A stretch of DNA of 64,000 bases. Source: Apophysomyces variabilis. Lineage: Eukaryota > Mucoromycota > Mucoromycetes > Mucorales > Mucoraceae. Location: the NCBI GenBank assembly GCA_002749535.1, contig MZZL01000409.1:3488160-3552159 (forward strand). The letters run 5' to 3'. Made by a program: the position numbers and the translations under genes. The notes below the pieces were generated by a model. It had not been told where the DNA came from. It was given only the letters and a program-made list of their open reading frames with translations, and ran no database searches. Shown in pieces: positions 47,290 to 64,000 of this stretch (positions within the stretch are counted from its first letter, which is position 1; the number at the start of each line of letters is the position of its first letter).

Positions 47290-49960
47290 GTATTTCTGTC
47301 GAGCAAAAAAGATCAGCCAAACGAACGACTAGTGCTTTATTTTTTCTGTACGTATGTATATGTATATTGTGATTTTTTTTACGAACCTGAAAATGTGGAG
47401 GAGAAAGGGAAACGAAAACGAAAAGAAGATGGCTTTGCTTTAATTTCTTGGGTGTTTAGGCTGCAGGGGAGAGTCGGAGAGAGAAGGGGTTGATTGATAG
47501 CGGACAGTGTGAAAGAAATAAATAACTAGCTAAAAGGAGATACTAGTCTCTCCTTAGGGATGAAGCTGGAAGCGGGATGTCATAGGGAGCAACGTTACAA
47601 AGGAGGAAATTTTCAAAAATGTTATTACAAGTTGCTAACTGGATATTGTTTCCATTTGTATGCTTCGATACCTTCATCTCAGACATATAGTCCAGAGAAG
47701 TTATGAAAGGTAGCTGCAATACATGCGGGAAAGTTTATTCAAGAGAAGCTTGCTACATTTTACGACGAAGCAGTTACCAGGGTTCACTTGAAATGAGGAA
47801 GCCAACTATTCTGTTCTATGAGCTCGTGCAACCAGCAGCAACAGCAGCCACTTTCCGTGCAGGGGAACTAGGATCCAATTAAGGTTGAGGCCAGATGTCA
47901 ACGATAAAATAGTATAGAATTGGTCCAAAGGAAATACTAATCGACAAAATACTTATGTAAGAAAGACCGAGAAGAAAAGGATAACTGATATGTAAGCGGT
48001 CAAAGTTACTGATAAACAAACAAGAACAAATGAACGCAAAAGGGAGGAAATACTGTCTGATCATGTGGTCATGATTTGAATTATCTAAGCTTCTCTTAAC
48101 ATTCTACCGACAATATAGGTATCTAATGCACAGCGTCAAAAGCCAATATATATTTTGTCTGCACGATATGTAGAACATTGGATTGAATTGGTAGCTTGAT
48201 CATTGCAATGTTCAGGCCAACATTTTGATTAAAATAAGAATGTTAATGCTCGTGTGCCACGTCTACAAAACAAAACAACAAAGCCAAAAATCCTCCTAGC
48301 TGACTGAAGGAACTAAAGTTGCGTCGAGACTGTGGGGCAAGCATGCAGGAGAACAAAAAAAAAGTAACAGTGTGCTCGCTCAAAAGCTGATGGATAACAG
48401 TCGCTCAAACAAGATCATTACCAACAAAGAATCAGACTATCCGTGTTTTTTCCAGTATGGACTCGTTCCCTTTTTGGTCGGTTTGTCCTTTGTAGGTAAC
48501 TAAGTACCGTGAAAATGGTTGACATGGAGTACTAAATGGCAAAACAGTCTTCTTGTAATAGTTATCACCTGTAAATCCAGTTCATTCAAGAAATACAGGG
48601 ATAACACCAAACAAACACTTTGGTCTGCGAATTGATCGTCACTTCCTGCAACGGGCATATCTTGGAGCGTATGTGTTAGACAGCTTTAGCGATACCTGGG
48701 TTTATCAGTAAGTAATCGGCGTCCACCCGGGCTGCCATGCACTGTTTGGTGTAAAAGGATTCCAACTGTTTGACATCATTTTTTCTTAATCAATGATTGA
48801 CTTTTTCTTTACTGCCCTAATCAATCAATAACCCCTTTGAAAGAAACAACAGTAGTCTCAAAAGGACAGCCCTCAGATGAACGCCTGATACATACCACAC
48901 CTATAAATAAACGATGAGGAGGTGTATATTGACTACTATCAAAACATTTTCAATAAGGACAATTAAGGCTGAAACAATTAACCTTACTATTACGTCAAAT
49001 TAACCTCGTTGCTACAGCCTCCGTGCGAACAAATGCACCAAGTTAACCAATATATTATATGTCATCCATAACAGCGACCATTGACATACATTGGATGAAC
49101 AATGCCCTTTATCCGTCGAATAAACCTGACGAGACGCAAACAATCTGTGCTATATGCAAAGACTTCATTTGCAATCTGTTGAGTTTTTGATATGCATATG
49201 TTTGAATAACAGAGTTTAGCCTGATTCCCTGATAAACGAAGGAACCCAAGAAGTCGGACTGTAATATTAGAGGCCATCAAATAGGAATGCAATACAAGTA
49301 GTCAATAGACTTCCAATAGAAAATATTAGTAATTTCAGAGATATAAACGTATGTTTAATATAAGCAAATGGACCTTTCGTTTGTCAATGGTTTCCTTAAC
49401 CAAACCGCTGCTACAGCCATGCAATCATTGCTACTAGACTACTCAAACTTATTTTTACGGTTATTGAGATCCACACCATGGACCTAACCATCACCATGCT
49501 TTACAGAACGCAAACATCGCAAACTGCTATAAAAAACGATGAGCGATAATCAAGTCTGAATGGATCTTGCACCTTTAATGTCACGTCGTCTCTAGACAAA
49601 GTGGGCTAAAAGTTCTTCTTTGCTTACATGTAACGTGTTAATATCCGTTCAATTGCCAATTTTAACAATGTCAAACTATACAACTTCCTAGAAAATGCTT
49701 ATCTTTGGAAAATAGTACGATCTATCAAGTTTTATGTACATGAGCGGAATTGTGTAACAAAGGATAAAAGTAAATAAAGTCGAACAGGACGTGATGTCTT
49801 TTAACCCACCAGGAGTCTAGGTAGACATCACAATTGCAGGTGGTATAAGTGAATAAAAGAGAAAGGGTCAACTACTGAAAAATAATCATACATAGTAAAA
49901 GTGGGCGTAGCGAAGAAAAGAAAATAGAAAAGGTGAGGAAACCGAGAGGGCTATTGCTCG
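47290..49960. other. Gene-poor region, nothing recognised
   Basis: About 2.7 kb of AT-rich sequence without a convincing reading frame. A short CAG-type triplet run (AGCAGCAACAGCAGC) occurs near 47830. No tRNA box pair, terminal repeats or transposase motif was seen. Confidence 0.45.
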
Positions 49961-51667
49961 TTATGCTTCCAAAGTCAGGGATTGATTGTTGAGATTCGAC
50001 TGGAATATATCATGTAAACGAAGAATATATCCAGAAAATGTAGATCCCTCGCTGCCGATGAAGAACCATCCTTTGCTGGCAGTAGCTGCATCGACAAGTG
50101 GTATAAGGAACTTACGTAAACTCCTCCCAGTACGCTTATCGGTATACTTATCCAACTCCGACCAGGCTTCGTCTTCTTGGCCAATAATATCGTCCATAGT
50201 GAATGTGCACGGATAACGTTCCCATAACGGGTCAAAGGCTGGTTCAGAGCGTGGCGACCTAGCATCAGTTGCCATATATATTAATGTAACCTTGTGCTGT
50301 TTGGCAAGCGCGAGGCACTGATCTAAGGTCGGATTAAGCGGTATTTCAGTCGGTGATGACAAGATGGAATTAACAGAAGTTTGTCTCGAATCGACTGCTT
50401 TCGTGATTTTTGATACAATACTATTGATGTTTTCTGGAAGTGCCTTTACGAACCATCCATCACCCGACCTAAAAAATTTGAGGTTATTATTTAATAAAAA
50501 TTAAGGTTGCTGATCGACATCGGTATTACCTCACGTGAAGACCAATAAAATTGCCTTGGCCTCCTAGCTTTTGGATAAATTGCTCGGTCATCCACAATAC
50601 GCCTGGTTGTCGATAGGTGATGCTAAGCTGTAGCTTGTTGCGGAAGTCCCAATGTTCAGGTCGTCGTATAGGAAGTTTCCCAGTGCCGAACAAACTAGAA
50701 AAATGGATCAATTTTTCCGGCCGCTTTCGTAATTGATGAATATCTAATGTTGCTGCATATTTGCTGCGTGGATGCGATTTGGATGCTGTATCAAATATTC
50801 GCCAGTCATACCGTGTTTCCCCTATACATGTAATATTGTCGTGAATAAGGCCATGAACGAGCCAAGCTGAAGTCTCTTTCTTTACCTTTGAAAAATAAAA
50901 TATCGCCATCCACATAAGACCCATTACCTCGGTCAGGTACACCAGCTCTTCGAATGCCAAATTTCGTTTCTAACCAGTCAAAGCTTGCTTCGTCGCGCAT
51001 GACAATTCTCACGTGTTGTTTTGCCCAAGTCAAGTTGAATATTTCATCGAACGAAAGCATAGCGTAACGTTCTCGATCAGGGCAACGGATATCCCAGTAA
51101 TTCATCTCGTTTTCGAATTCAGTACACCTATCAGAGACCGCGTCGTCGCGTAGCATATGTTCTAAATGAAGTTTGCCGAAATAACTCCAGCCGAATGCTT
51201 CGCCCATGAGAGCCTTGGGAAGAATAAGCGTGCGGTTCAGATACCATGCAAGAAGGATACCGTTTTCAACTAATCATTTGCTTTGTTAATTTCACGTTGT
51301 CAAAAGAAGGGATATTGTTTTCTTTCTTCCTTTTTTTTTTTTTTTTTCCTTGAATTAATTGATTTTGAAAACCACTGTGAGTGAAAAAAGTAACATACTT
51401 TTCGCCCGAAAGCGGCATTTCCCCCAGGTCATTCGTTGATTTCGTTACAGGATGGTCCACAGTAGTTGTGTCTGTGTTTCTGTGCGTTTGTTTTTCCGAA
51501 TCGAGGTTGATGTTGGTTGGCCATGCTCGAGATGGTTGAATATGGACGATATTATCGTTTTCTTCGCTGAAGACTGCTGATGTCGATCGGAATTGAGATA
51601 AGGTACTAGCAATGAAGTAGAATGTACAGACTAAACAAAGCAAGGTGACCTTGCTTCGAAAGGCCAT
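49961..51667 (-). CDS. GDP-fucose protein O-fucosyltransferase-like protein
   Basis: This is a type II membrane protein: MAFRSKVTLLCLVCTFYFIAST is a signal anchor, followed by a polar stem. The catalytic region has THSGFQNQLIQVENGILLAW, YLNRTLILPKAL, an RCTEFENEMNYWDI segment, FSSLFGTGKL, then GNFIGLHVR continuing across an intron into SGDGWF. Next are IYMATDARS and GWFFIGSEGSTFSGYILRLH. The HxR motif and the late GSEGSTFSG loop are typical of GT-B fucosyltransferases that use GDP-fucose. It is expected in the Golgi or ER lumen; acceptor proteins are unknown. About five exons. An alternative start 45 bases upstream (51712) adds 15 residues. One intron holds a poly(T) run near 51335-51352. Confidence 0.8.
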
Positions 51668-53017
51668 CTTTGTTTTAACGGGAAGATCAACGATGGGAAT
51701 CCCCAAACCCAAGCCAGGACACTTGTGGAGAGAAAGGGCGGACGACTGCGGAGTTGGGATAAAAATAGCTTGTGTTCAACAAACCCTTCGTGGTGCATCA
51801 ATTAAGGTTGTTGATTGGGAGTCCATATCCTACACAGCCATTCATTTAAAGATCCCATCTAACATTAAGATGTTCAGCCATACGCCTATGAAATTGTCGG
51901 TTGATTAACAAGTCTTCCATAGCGACTTCACTATCCTTGTTATCTGCTAATTAAGCACTGCGATAGATATGTAGCTTTATGCATAGTATCTGAGACCTCA
52001 GCAATATATCGGAGCGAGAATGAAAAGGCAATTCAGCCATAATTCTAGCTTGTTCCAAAAAGAAAGGCTAAGCTTCAATAGACTAGTTCTATTGTACAGT
52101 CCCTATCTCGTCATGAGATACATCTATTTAACATATAACCTAATATTTAATTGCATTTGATCTTCTCGTTTCTTTCATAAATTTGGTTGCTCGTCAACAG
52201 AGACTTCGAGAGTTAAACAAGAATGCTTCTAAAATTGGTTTTGTCACGACAATACTTACTCAGAATAAGAAGAAGAATAGGATATAATGCGTCATGCTCG
52301 TCAGTCAACGAAATAAAAGATATTTTTCTCTAGCTAGAAGAAGTTACATAGCTTCTATCCTACGTCCCTGTTATTCTACCTACTGTGTTCAATGTGCCAA
52401 AGGTCTGTAGGTTGTAATATCATGATCGTAGGTTATTTCATCCTATCTGACATGTATGTCTTGAATCATCTTAGACAACAGACCACTTGCCTTTTTTAAC
52501 TAAAATAGATATTTTGGGAGCAGTTACCAAAAGAGTGATGACGTTGGTTCCAAAAGTTCAAGTTTTTCACGGGTGCAGTAGAAAAAATGATTAGTAAACG
52601 TATGGAACATATGGAGAGTTCTTGTGCCAAAAAGGTAAGTACCTAATAATTTATTCCAAAGCCCAGGATAAGTACTATAATGGGAAAATATTGCCCTACT
52701 GCGACACCAGTTTATTCGGACTTATTCTTGCAAGATCGATAATGAAATTCGGGCCTGATTTTTTGTTGTCTATATTATGCTGATCTATGAAATGTTGTAC
52801 ATTATAAAACTACCGCAAGACAGAACAATATTTGCATATATTCCTTTTCCCATATGAGCCTGCAAAGGGAACCCATGGAATGCACTTGCCTTCGGTTTCT
52901 CTGCCGATGTTCGGACTGCTCGGAGGCTACTGTGACTATTTTTCCTATGGAAACCTGGGTTCCCTGACGACAAGCCGTCCATTTCCATTTGTACTTTCAA
53001 TATATACCTTTCAAGCA
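51668..53017. other. Divergent intergenic region, no gene seen
   Basis: This spacer lies between the fucosyltransferase-like start (-) and the bL33m start (+). It is AT-rich and contains only short open frames. Nothing was recognised. Confidence 0.45.
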
Positions 53018-53245
53018 ATGGCAAAGAAAGCAAAAGCAAGAGTTATCCTTGTGAAGCTACTCTCTACAGCTGGCACCGGCTATAACTACGTTAAAAGTCG
53101 CCCGAGAATTAATCCCAAGCTATCCATGATGAAATACGACCCAATCGGTAATGTTCTTTCGTCTTTTCTTCCCAATGCTGACTTTATCATGGCAATTCTA
53201 GTCAAACAACACGTTTTATTCAACGAAACGAAAATGAAGAAATAG
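53018..53245 (+). CDS. Mitochondrial ribosomal protein bL33m
   Basis: This is a small protein of the large mitochondrial ribosomal subunit. Two exons (53018-53147 and 53202-53245) total 174 bases, giving 57 residues. The start MAKKAKARVILVKLLSTAGT is followed by GYNYVKSRPRINPKLSMMKY and, after the intron, VKQHVLFNETKMKK. The whole protein matches the bL33 pattern, including the RPRINPKLxMxKYDP core. The frame is open for another 62 codons upstream, but that part is not bL33-like, so the ATG at 53018 is chosen. Unspliced reading would insert 18 unrelated residues. Confidence 0.92.
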   Translation: MAKKAKARVILVKLLSTAGTGYNYVKSRPRINPKLSMMKYDPIGNVLSSFLPNADFIMAILVKQHVLFNETKMKK

Positions 53246-53309
53246 AGATTCTGCTTGTGACAATTACGTGTTCTTATATATGTATATTTTTTTCCGCATC
53301 AACTAAAAA

Positions 53310-53470
53310 GCCAACGCCTTCATACTTCGAGTCTTGCAGAAAGGGAAAAAGAGATAATCGTCTTTGCGTGTTTATCGATTACGTCGTTCATAGCTCTCTG
53401 CCAGTGCTCGTTGAAGCTCTTGCTCGTCTTCGGATAAATCATTGAGAATATCCTCTGTTTCAGCGTGGTT
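53310..53470. repeat. Duplicated 161-bp segment, copy 1 (probable assembly artefact)
   Basis: This appears identical by eye to 53498-53658. It is followed by CC, a run of 24 T and a single N at 53497. It carries the last coding exon of the TCF25/Rqc1 gene in duplicate, outside the gene as modelled here. Confidence 0.85.
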
Positions 53471-53496
53471 CCTTTTTTTTTTTTTTTTTTTTTTTT

Positions 53497-53497
53497 N
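53497..53497. other. Single N: assembly gap or ambiguous base
   Basis: This is the only ambiguous base seen in the window. It sits exactly at the junction between a poly(T) run and the second copy of the 161-base duplication, which marks a contig join or unresolved homopolymer. Confidence 0.95.
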
Positions 53498-53658
53498 GCC
53501 AACGCCTTCATACTTCGAGTCTTGCAGAAAGGGAAAAAGAGATAATCGTCTTTGCGTGTTTATCGATTACGTCGTTCATAGCTCTCTGCCAGTGCTCGTT
53601 GAAGCTCTTGCTCGTCTTCGGATAAATCATTGAGAATATCCTCTGTTTCAGCGTGGTT
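53498..53658. repeat. Duplicated 161-bp segment, copy 2
   Basis: This copy is contiguous with the rest of the TCF25/Rqc1 gene through a 26-T run (53657-53682), so it is the copy used in the gene model. Its minus strand encodes HAETEDILNDLSEDEQELQ and on to the stop at 53560. Confidence 0.85.
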
Positions 53659-56141
53659 TTTTTTTTTTTTTTTTTTTTTTTTACTGGATCAGACAACAGC
53701 AGATATCAACCATACTTGCAAAATGACTTACGTTTCTTCCAACTCGTCCTCGTCCTCGTCACCTTCTTCGTCATGAAGAAATTCGCCTGGGATCCCAGCA
53801 CCCTCACGATTGTTCATTTCTTCTATCATCTGAAAGATCTCAGCGGGTGGAACTGGGCGACCATCAGGATAATGAAGGAGCTGACGTATCATGCCCATCA
53901 GCCCACCTCGGGTCTCATCGCCTCCTCTTGTCCGTCCACCACCTCGTGTACGAAGTCTATCATTGATATCATACCCTGTCTCTGAATCAGGGGGTGGAAG
54001 AGGATCATACATATGGTAACTTGTGCTTGTGACGGAAGAAGGAACATAGGTTAGCACACTTTGAATATCTGATAAGATGGTATGGCGCGATACGCTTAAA
54101 GGAACTTGGTCCTTTTGTGCGCAATCCAGGTATTGACTAGCCGTTACACCACCTTGATCGTTATTTTGAAGGGTGAAACGGAGATTAGCTTTAAGCCAGC
54201 TTATCACCTGCAAAGTAAACAAATTGTTAGTATTTATGAACCCATATGAGCAAGGACTTGCCTCCGGTTCTTTCCACAGCTCTGCAGCCCGTTCCACGAA
54301 AAGGCGTTGGAGCAGTTCCAAGTACGGATTCGGCAGCCTGCGTTAACGTTAGCTGGGCAATGCTCTCCTAATTCGTTAATACTTGGAGCTTACGTCTGCG
54401 CAGAAAGCCAATTATTCTTATGTGCTGACGGGTCAGAATCGCCAATTTTGTCCAACATATGCAGAGCAACGAAAGGATGTTTAGTGATAGCATCCTGGAG
54501 CATCTTGGAACTTTGGCATTTCACATCTTGCTCTCCGCGATGTTTTTCAGCAGTCGATTTAAACTGAGCGTATGCTCCAGAATATGCAAAATTAGGCATA
54601 GCAGCAAGCTCTATAGGATAGATATCGCCACTCGTTTTCCATCCTTTAAGCATAGACAAAACGTAGTTGTGGTCTTTTGCACTCAATGCATAGTAATCCA
54701 TGGATAAAAGAGAACCAAGAGGATCGGTGTCGGGATCAAGCCTGTAGGGATAGAGAGGCTTAGGTTATTCTTGGTTCAATCTGTAAGGAAATTTACCTGA
54801 AGAGTAGTTTGTTGAACTCGAACGCAGTTCGCCAGCAGCCGCGTCGAGTTAAGAATTGTATATGACGAAAGATGGCTAAGAAGAATGATCTGTACTTCCG
54901 TTAGCCCTGAACGCCTTTGTTCTTTTCACATGCCTATTTTCTGATTGCTTGTACAGTAATCTAACGTTTCCACTCCCAAATGTGAATTGAGGATGAAAAG
55001 CGCGCTCAAATGCATATAAAGCACGTTCTTTTCCATTTTCTGATCAGCACCTTTCGCGGTAAATAAAGAGTTACACCAAGCCCTACCAATACAATCACCG
55101 GCAACAGTCCAATCACCACTGTGTTTCGCAACTTCGGATAATTGAAGAAGACTGTCGATATGATAAGGTCGTCGATGTGTAAGAAGGACCAAGGTGTTTG
55201 GATTATAAGTGGCCACAGCATTCAAAAATTCTAGCTGCGTGTCTTGATACTCCTCGTCATGCTTGAAGGTGAAATAAGATATTCCTAAAAGGCTTGCGTG
55301 TCAATCTTCTCTTCTCCCGTGTCCGTTGTTCTGCGTACCATCTTTTGTTTCGATTAATTCCATGGAGAGACCCTGGCGTGCATAGGGTGGCCAATCCACC
55401 TTGGGTGTAGCCAACTTTGATTTCTTCAACACTCTTACGGAATTTCAGCAAACGACATGTGGGATATAAACAATAAATGTAAAATACCTTCCGGTTGCTC
55501 TTCTTTCAGTATTTACAACGCGAGAGCCGAACATTCGTTTCATCTCAGCCTCAGCGTCGAGATAACGGTATTGCACATTTAACAATTGTTTGCGTTCGTC
55601 AGCGTTCTCATGGTGCTGATCTGCTTCGTGCGTGTCCGTCACAGTGCTATCCTCTTGGTTTAGAACAAGGCGGCGGTGATGGAAAAGAATAGTCGGCTTA
55701 CCTTCCAGTTACTTCCTGAAGCACTTTTTCCAATTCCTGCATTGACATATCCGATGCATCCGCAGCTTTCGATTTCTTCTTTTTCTTATTTTTCTTCTTC
55801 TTCCGCAGCGACGGTTCCGACTGTTTCGGTTGTTCATTGTCAATATGAGTCAGTGATAACCATATGTTTACTTTAATTTGAGTTTCCTCCTCTGATTCTT
55901 CTTGCTTTTCGGATTGCTCGGCTATTTCATTCGCATCATTGTCGTCATCGTCACCATCATTAAGCTTAACATGCAAATGTTAAAAATGTCGAGTCTTTCT
56001 GCCGCATCTTACCAGGGCAAACGCATTTTGGACTTTTCGCTGAGAAGGCTGTACAAATACTTGTTCCTCCTCTTCGTCACTGTTATGTTCTAGTTCAGCA
56101 AGTTGCTGCTTTTGCAGTCTTCTTAATGCTCGAGAAGACAT
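53560..56141 (-). CDS. RQC1: TCF25/Rqc1 family protein
   Basis: In yeast, Rqc1 is part of the ribosome quality control complex that marks stalled nascent chains on 60S subunits for degradation; TCF25 is the human counterpart. The start MSSRALRRLQKQQLAELEHN is followed by an acidic region and a polybasic run (LRKKKKNKKKKKSK). The core has YRYLDAEAEMKRMFGSRVVN, WPPYARQGLSMELIE, YFTFKHDEEYQDTQLEFLNA, PYHIDSLLQLSEVAKHSGDW and RSFFLAIFRHIQFLTRRGCW. It continues with FEFNKLLFRLDPDTDPLG and the C-terminal VERAAELWKEP. About ten introns; the GISYFTF join removes an in-frame TGA. In the last exon the model reads through a 26-A run as eight lysines. That 3' end is uncertain because of the duplication and N. 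Confidence 0.88.
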
Positions 56142-56206
56142 GATACAATAGAAGGCAGAATAAAAAGAAGCGAGAAAGTGCTGCGAAACAAGCCACTCAA
56201 CCCATT
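56142..56206. promoter_or_regulatory. 65-bp divergent promoter region
   Basis: Only 65 bases separate the start codons of the TCF25/Rqc1 gene (-) and the small membrane protein gene (+). Any 5' untranslated regions must be very short or overlap, and the promoter is either shared or lies inside the neighbouring gene. Confidence 0.6.
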
Positions 56207-56864
56207 ATGCGTCTTCCTATTATCTGCTTACTATTCGCTTGGATCGTGGCTTCGTCTGCCAACACGGAAAAACTCATATTTAATGCCATAGTAGGGGCTG
56301 ATGAGTGTTCCACATTATCACCCACTATAACTGGAGTGCTATCAGCGCCTTATAGTGCACTGGAAAGCTCCATTGTACCATCATCACTACAATGGTACAA
56401 GCTTGAGCATCTCCGCCCAAATGCGAGCTACGAATTAAGGATATCCTACCCTGCTATAGTAATCTATCATACTAAATGATGCTACCAGCAAGAAAAAAGG
56501 AACTCATCTTCTTTTCTTTATATTGCGAAGACACCAACAGATTTTCATCTTGAACTCCGTCAATGTCAAGATTCCTCGGCCTGGTTAGTGCTGCATGCCG
56601 TTCATGCTGGTGTATCCCGTATTGTGGGAGTGGAGCATGCCCCAGTGAAGTACCATATAGGTAAAGAAAATCAACTCTATATTATTGAAGGTTAACAAGC
56701 AATATTGCTATACAGTCCTGGAGTCGCTTCTTGCTGGATTCTTGTTTAATCAACTCTATGCATTAATCGCTGTGATTGCTGGAGTACTGAGTCTGGGCTA
56801 TTTTATTATTATCCCACGAATCAAACAACGTATCGTTGAAGTGATCCAAGAGAAACCGAAATAA
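56207..56864 (+). CDS. Small type I membrane protein, function unknown
   Basis: Three exons give about 180 residues. A cleavable signal peptide is clear (MRLPIICLLFAWIVASSANT). A luminal domain follows with a possible N-glycosylation site (NAS in LRPNASYELRISYPA), continuing after an intron as TPTDFHLELRQCQDSSAWLV and LHAVHAGVSRIVGVEH. It ends with one transmembrane helix (LYALIAVIAGVLSLGYFIIIP) and a short cytosolic tail (RIKQRIVEVIQEKPK). The layout (secretion signal, small beta-rich luminal domain, C-terminal anchor) resembles ER-resident accessory subunits, but I do not recognise the family. The frames join in phase and both introns have standard ends. It converges with YAK1, 75 bases away. 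Confidence 0.7.
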
Positions 56865-56939
56865 AGAATAAGACGATCAGTTTCAAAGACTTATATCGCG
56901 TTTTGATGTTTTTAGGGATGTTTTATTTCAGTCCTGAAA

Positions 56940-60551
<3,612 letters not shown>

Positions 60552-60630
60552 TGCTTAGACAATTCCCAGGACAGAAAACGAGGTGGACTGAAAGAATGCA
60601 AAATGATGCCAGAAAGGAATAGAAAAAGAG

Positions 60631-60666
<36 letters not shown>

Positions 60667-61760
60667 AAGAGAGATAGAAGGAGGAAGAGGAAGAGGAGGA
60701 GGAGAAGGTGATGGGGAACGAGAGGTAGCGAACGTTTCTGGTACGGTAAAATGACAACGAATGCTATGAATGTGTCTAAAGGGAGGTGAAGGTGTGAGTC
60801 TTACCCTTTTTTCTCTTTTCAACTGAGGAAGGAGACCAAAGGAAAAACGGGGAGTAAAAGGATCGGTCTGCTGTGGCTGGATGGAAAGGTTCGAATGAAG
60901 CTTTGGTTAGGACATTTACTCCGCTGGAAACGCCTTGGGTTATAAAAATTTACAATACAGCTTATACTACGTTGCCCATCCCATTGGATCCCTCAAATTC
61001 AATGAATCAACTATAGTTCCAAGAATATCAATCGCTACACAATGACAATATTACACCGGGTTTATCTCAAACATATAATAATACACGGAAACTGACCGCG
61101 AGATGTGATTACAACGTTCTAAAAAATAGCAAGCGACCATGCTGAATCCTATCTGCTCTACAGGGTTATGCAATAAATTAAGTTTTTTCATGGTAGTTTA
61201 CCAAAGATGAAAAAAAAAAAAAGAATAACAAATTTGAGAAAGTGCTCGTACTATACCTACTCATCAGAATGTCTGACTATTACACAACATCCTCACAGCG
61301 AAACTGATTTTAAATCATTGGCTTCTTTTTCAGTGATCTGGTCAAACTTATTGTCAGACTTCAGTTACTGTAAGTCATGCTCGTGGTAAGTCACTCATCA
61401 ATATATTCTGTAACACAACGTTGCTTTCGAGTATTACATTATCAAGAAATACGTTCCAGGTGATTGGATCTCCTTTTCTCATTTCTAGCAGCGGTTTGAT
61501 CCAGATTGCTAGCAGCAAGCTTATTTTTAATGTCACGGACTTGTGCTATGTTTGGTGTTTGGTCCCACAAACCATGCCCGTCCGCATCGAGTTTAACCAC
61601 ATCCATGTCTATTGTAAATTTTTTCTTGTAAACAGCAAACAAGACAATTTCTTCTCTACCTTTCGACTTCCCAAGGACTGCCTGGAGACCATTTCATATC
61701 CAGCAGCCTAGTATAAACAGAGTATATACATTTCTCTATCAATCAGATGTACAGTCGATT
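60552..61760. other. Intergenic region with GA microsatellite
   Basis: About 1.2 kb between the YAK1 start and the AFG2 stop. A (GA)n run at 60635-60664 lies within 120 bases of the YAK1 start. An open segment on the minus strand (about 61442-61690; KFTIDMDVVKLDADGHGLWD and onward) looks somewhat protein-like but matches nothing I know and has no clear start or splice partners. Confidence 0.4.
60635..60664. repeat. GA microsatellite upstream of YAK1
   Basis: This is an almost pure (GA)n run of about 30 bases, followed by more interrupted purine-rich sequence to about 60720. It lies in the presumed promoter or 5' untranslated region of YAK1. Confidence 0.9.

Positions 61761-64000
<2,240 letters not shown>

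Noticed and set aside
52832..53017. Upstream extension of bL33m
   Set aside because: The open frame continues upstream but is not bL33-like; the ATG at 53018 gives exactly the expected 57-residue protein.
53508..53696. Polylysine open frames across the duplicated region
   Set aside because: They arise from reading the poly(A) runs in the wrong frame; the supported frame gives NHAETEDILND and the stop at 53560.

Overview
This is a nuclear segment of a filamentous fungus, most likely an early-diverging one (Mucoromycota, probably Mucorales). The evidence is gene structure: many short introns of about 50-80 bases with GTAAGT-like donors and TAG or CAG acceptors, moderately AT-rich spacers, and conserved eukaryotic single-copy genes. 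There is also a decayed gene that resembles a family I associate with Mucorales genomes. No database search was possible; all names rest on recognised motifs and hand-made splice models.

Layout, left to right. An AAMP/Sqt1 WD40 protein (+) converges on a KDM3-like JmjC protein (-) whose three iron ligands are all substituted. A lysine-rich SMAP-domain protein (+) converges on ATP synthase subunit b (-). Then come proteasome beta2 (+), a long spacer, and the large NAD-dependent glutamate dehydrogenase (+). An F-box protein and ORC4 (both -) follow. A bacterial-type lactate permease (+) converges on a mitochondrial carrier (-). Ribosomal protein uL18/RPL5 (+), MEMO1 (+), PIG-H/Gpi15 (-) and an Spt23/Mga2-type membrane-tethered transcription factor (-) complete the first half.

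The accessory part is 32.6-36 kb: a 3.3 kb block bounded by 109-base imperfect inverted repeats. It holds a decayed multi-frame gene and a 153-base direct repeat. To its right lie aspartate aminotransferase (+), a Pho85-type cyclin (-) and EMC6 (-). A gene-poor stretch (40.5-44.6 kb) contains a frameshifted Tc1-like transposase fossil and one unexplained exon-like segment.

The last third holds holocytochrome c synthase (-), a disordered acidic protein (-), a GDP-fucose O-fucosyltransferase-like protein (-) and mitochondrial bL33 (+). A TCF25/Rqc1 protein (-) follows, whose 3' end is disturbed by an apparent assembly duplication around a single N. Then come a small type I membrane protein (+), the Yak1 kinase (-) and AFG2/Drg1 (-, cut by the window edge).

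Most genes are housekeeping. Several touch ribosomes (Sqt1, uL18, AFG2, Rqc1, bL33m) or mitochondria (ATP synthase b, carrier, cytochrome c heme lyase), but they are scattered on both strands and show no operon-like or cluster logic. The points most worth a second look are the iron-ligand-less JmjC protein, the inverted-repeat block with its decayed nuclease-like gene, the intron inside the Mga2 membrane anchor, and the poly(A)/polylysine tracts in the Rqc1 gene.
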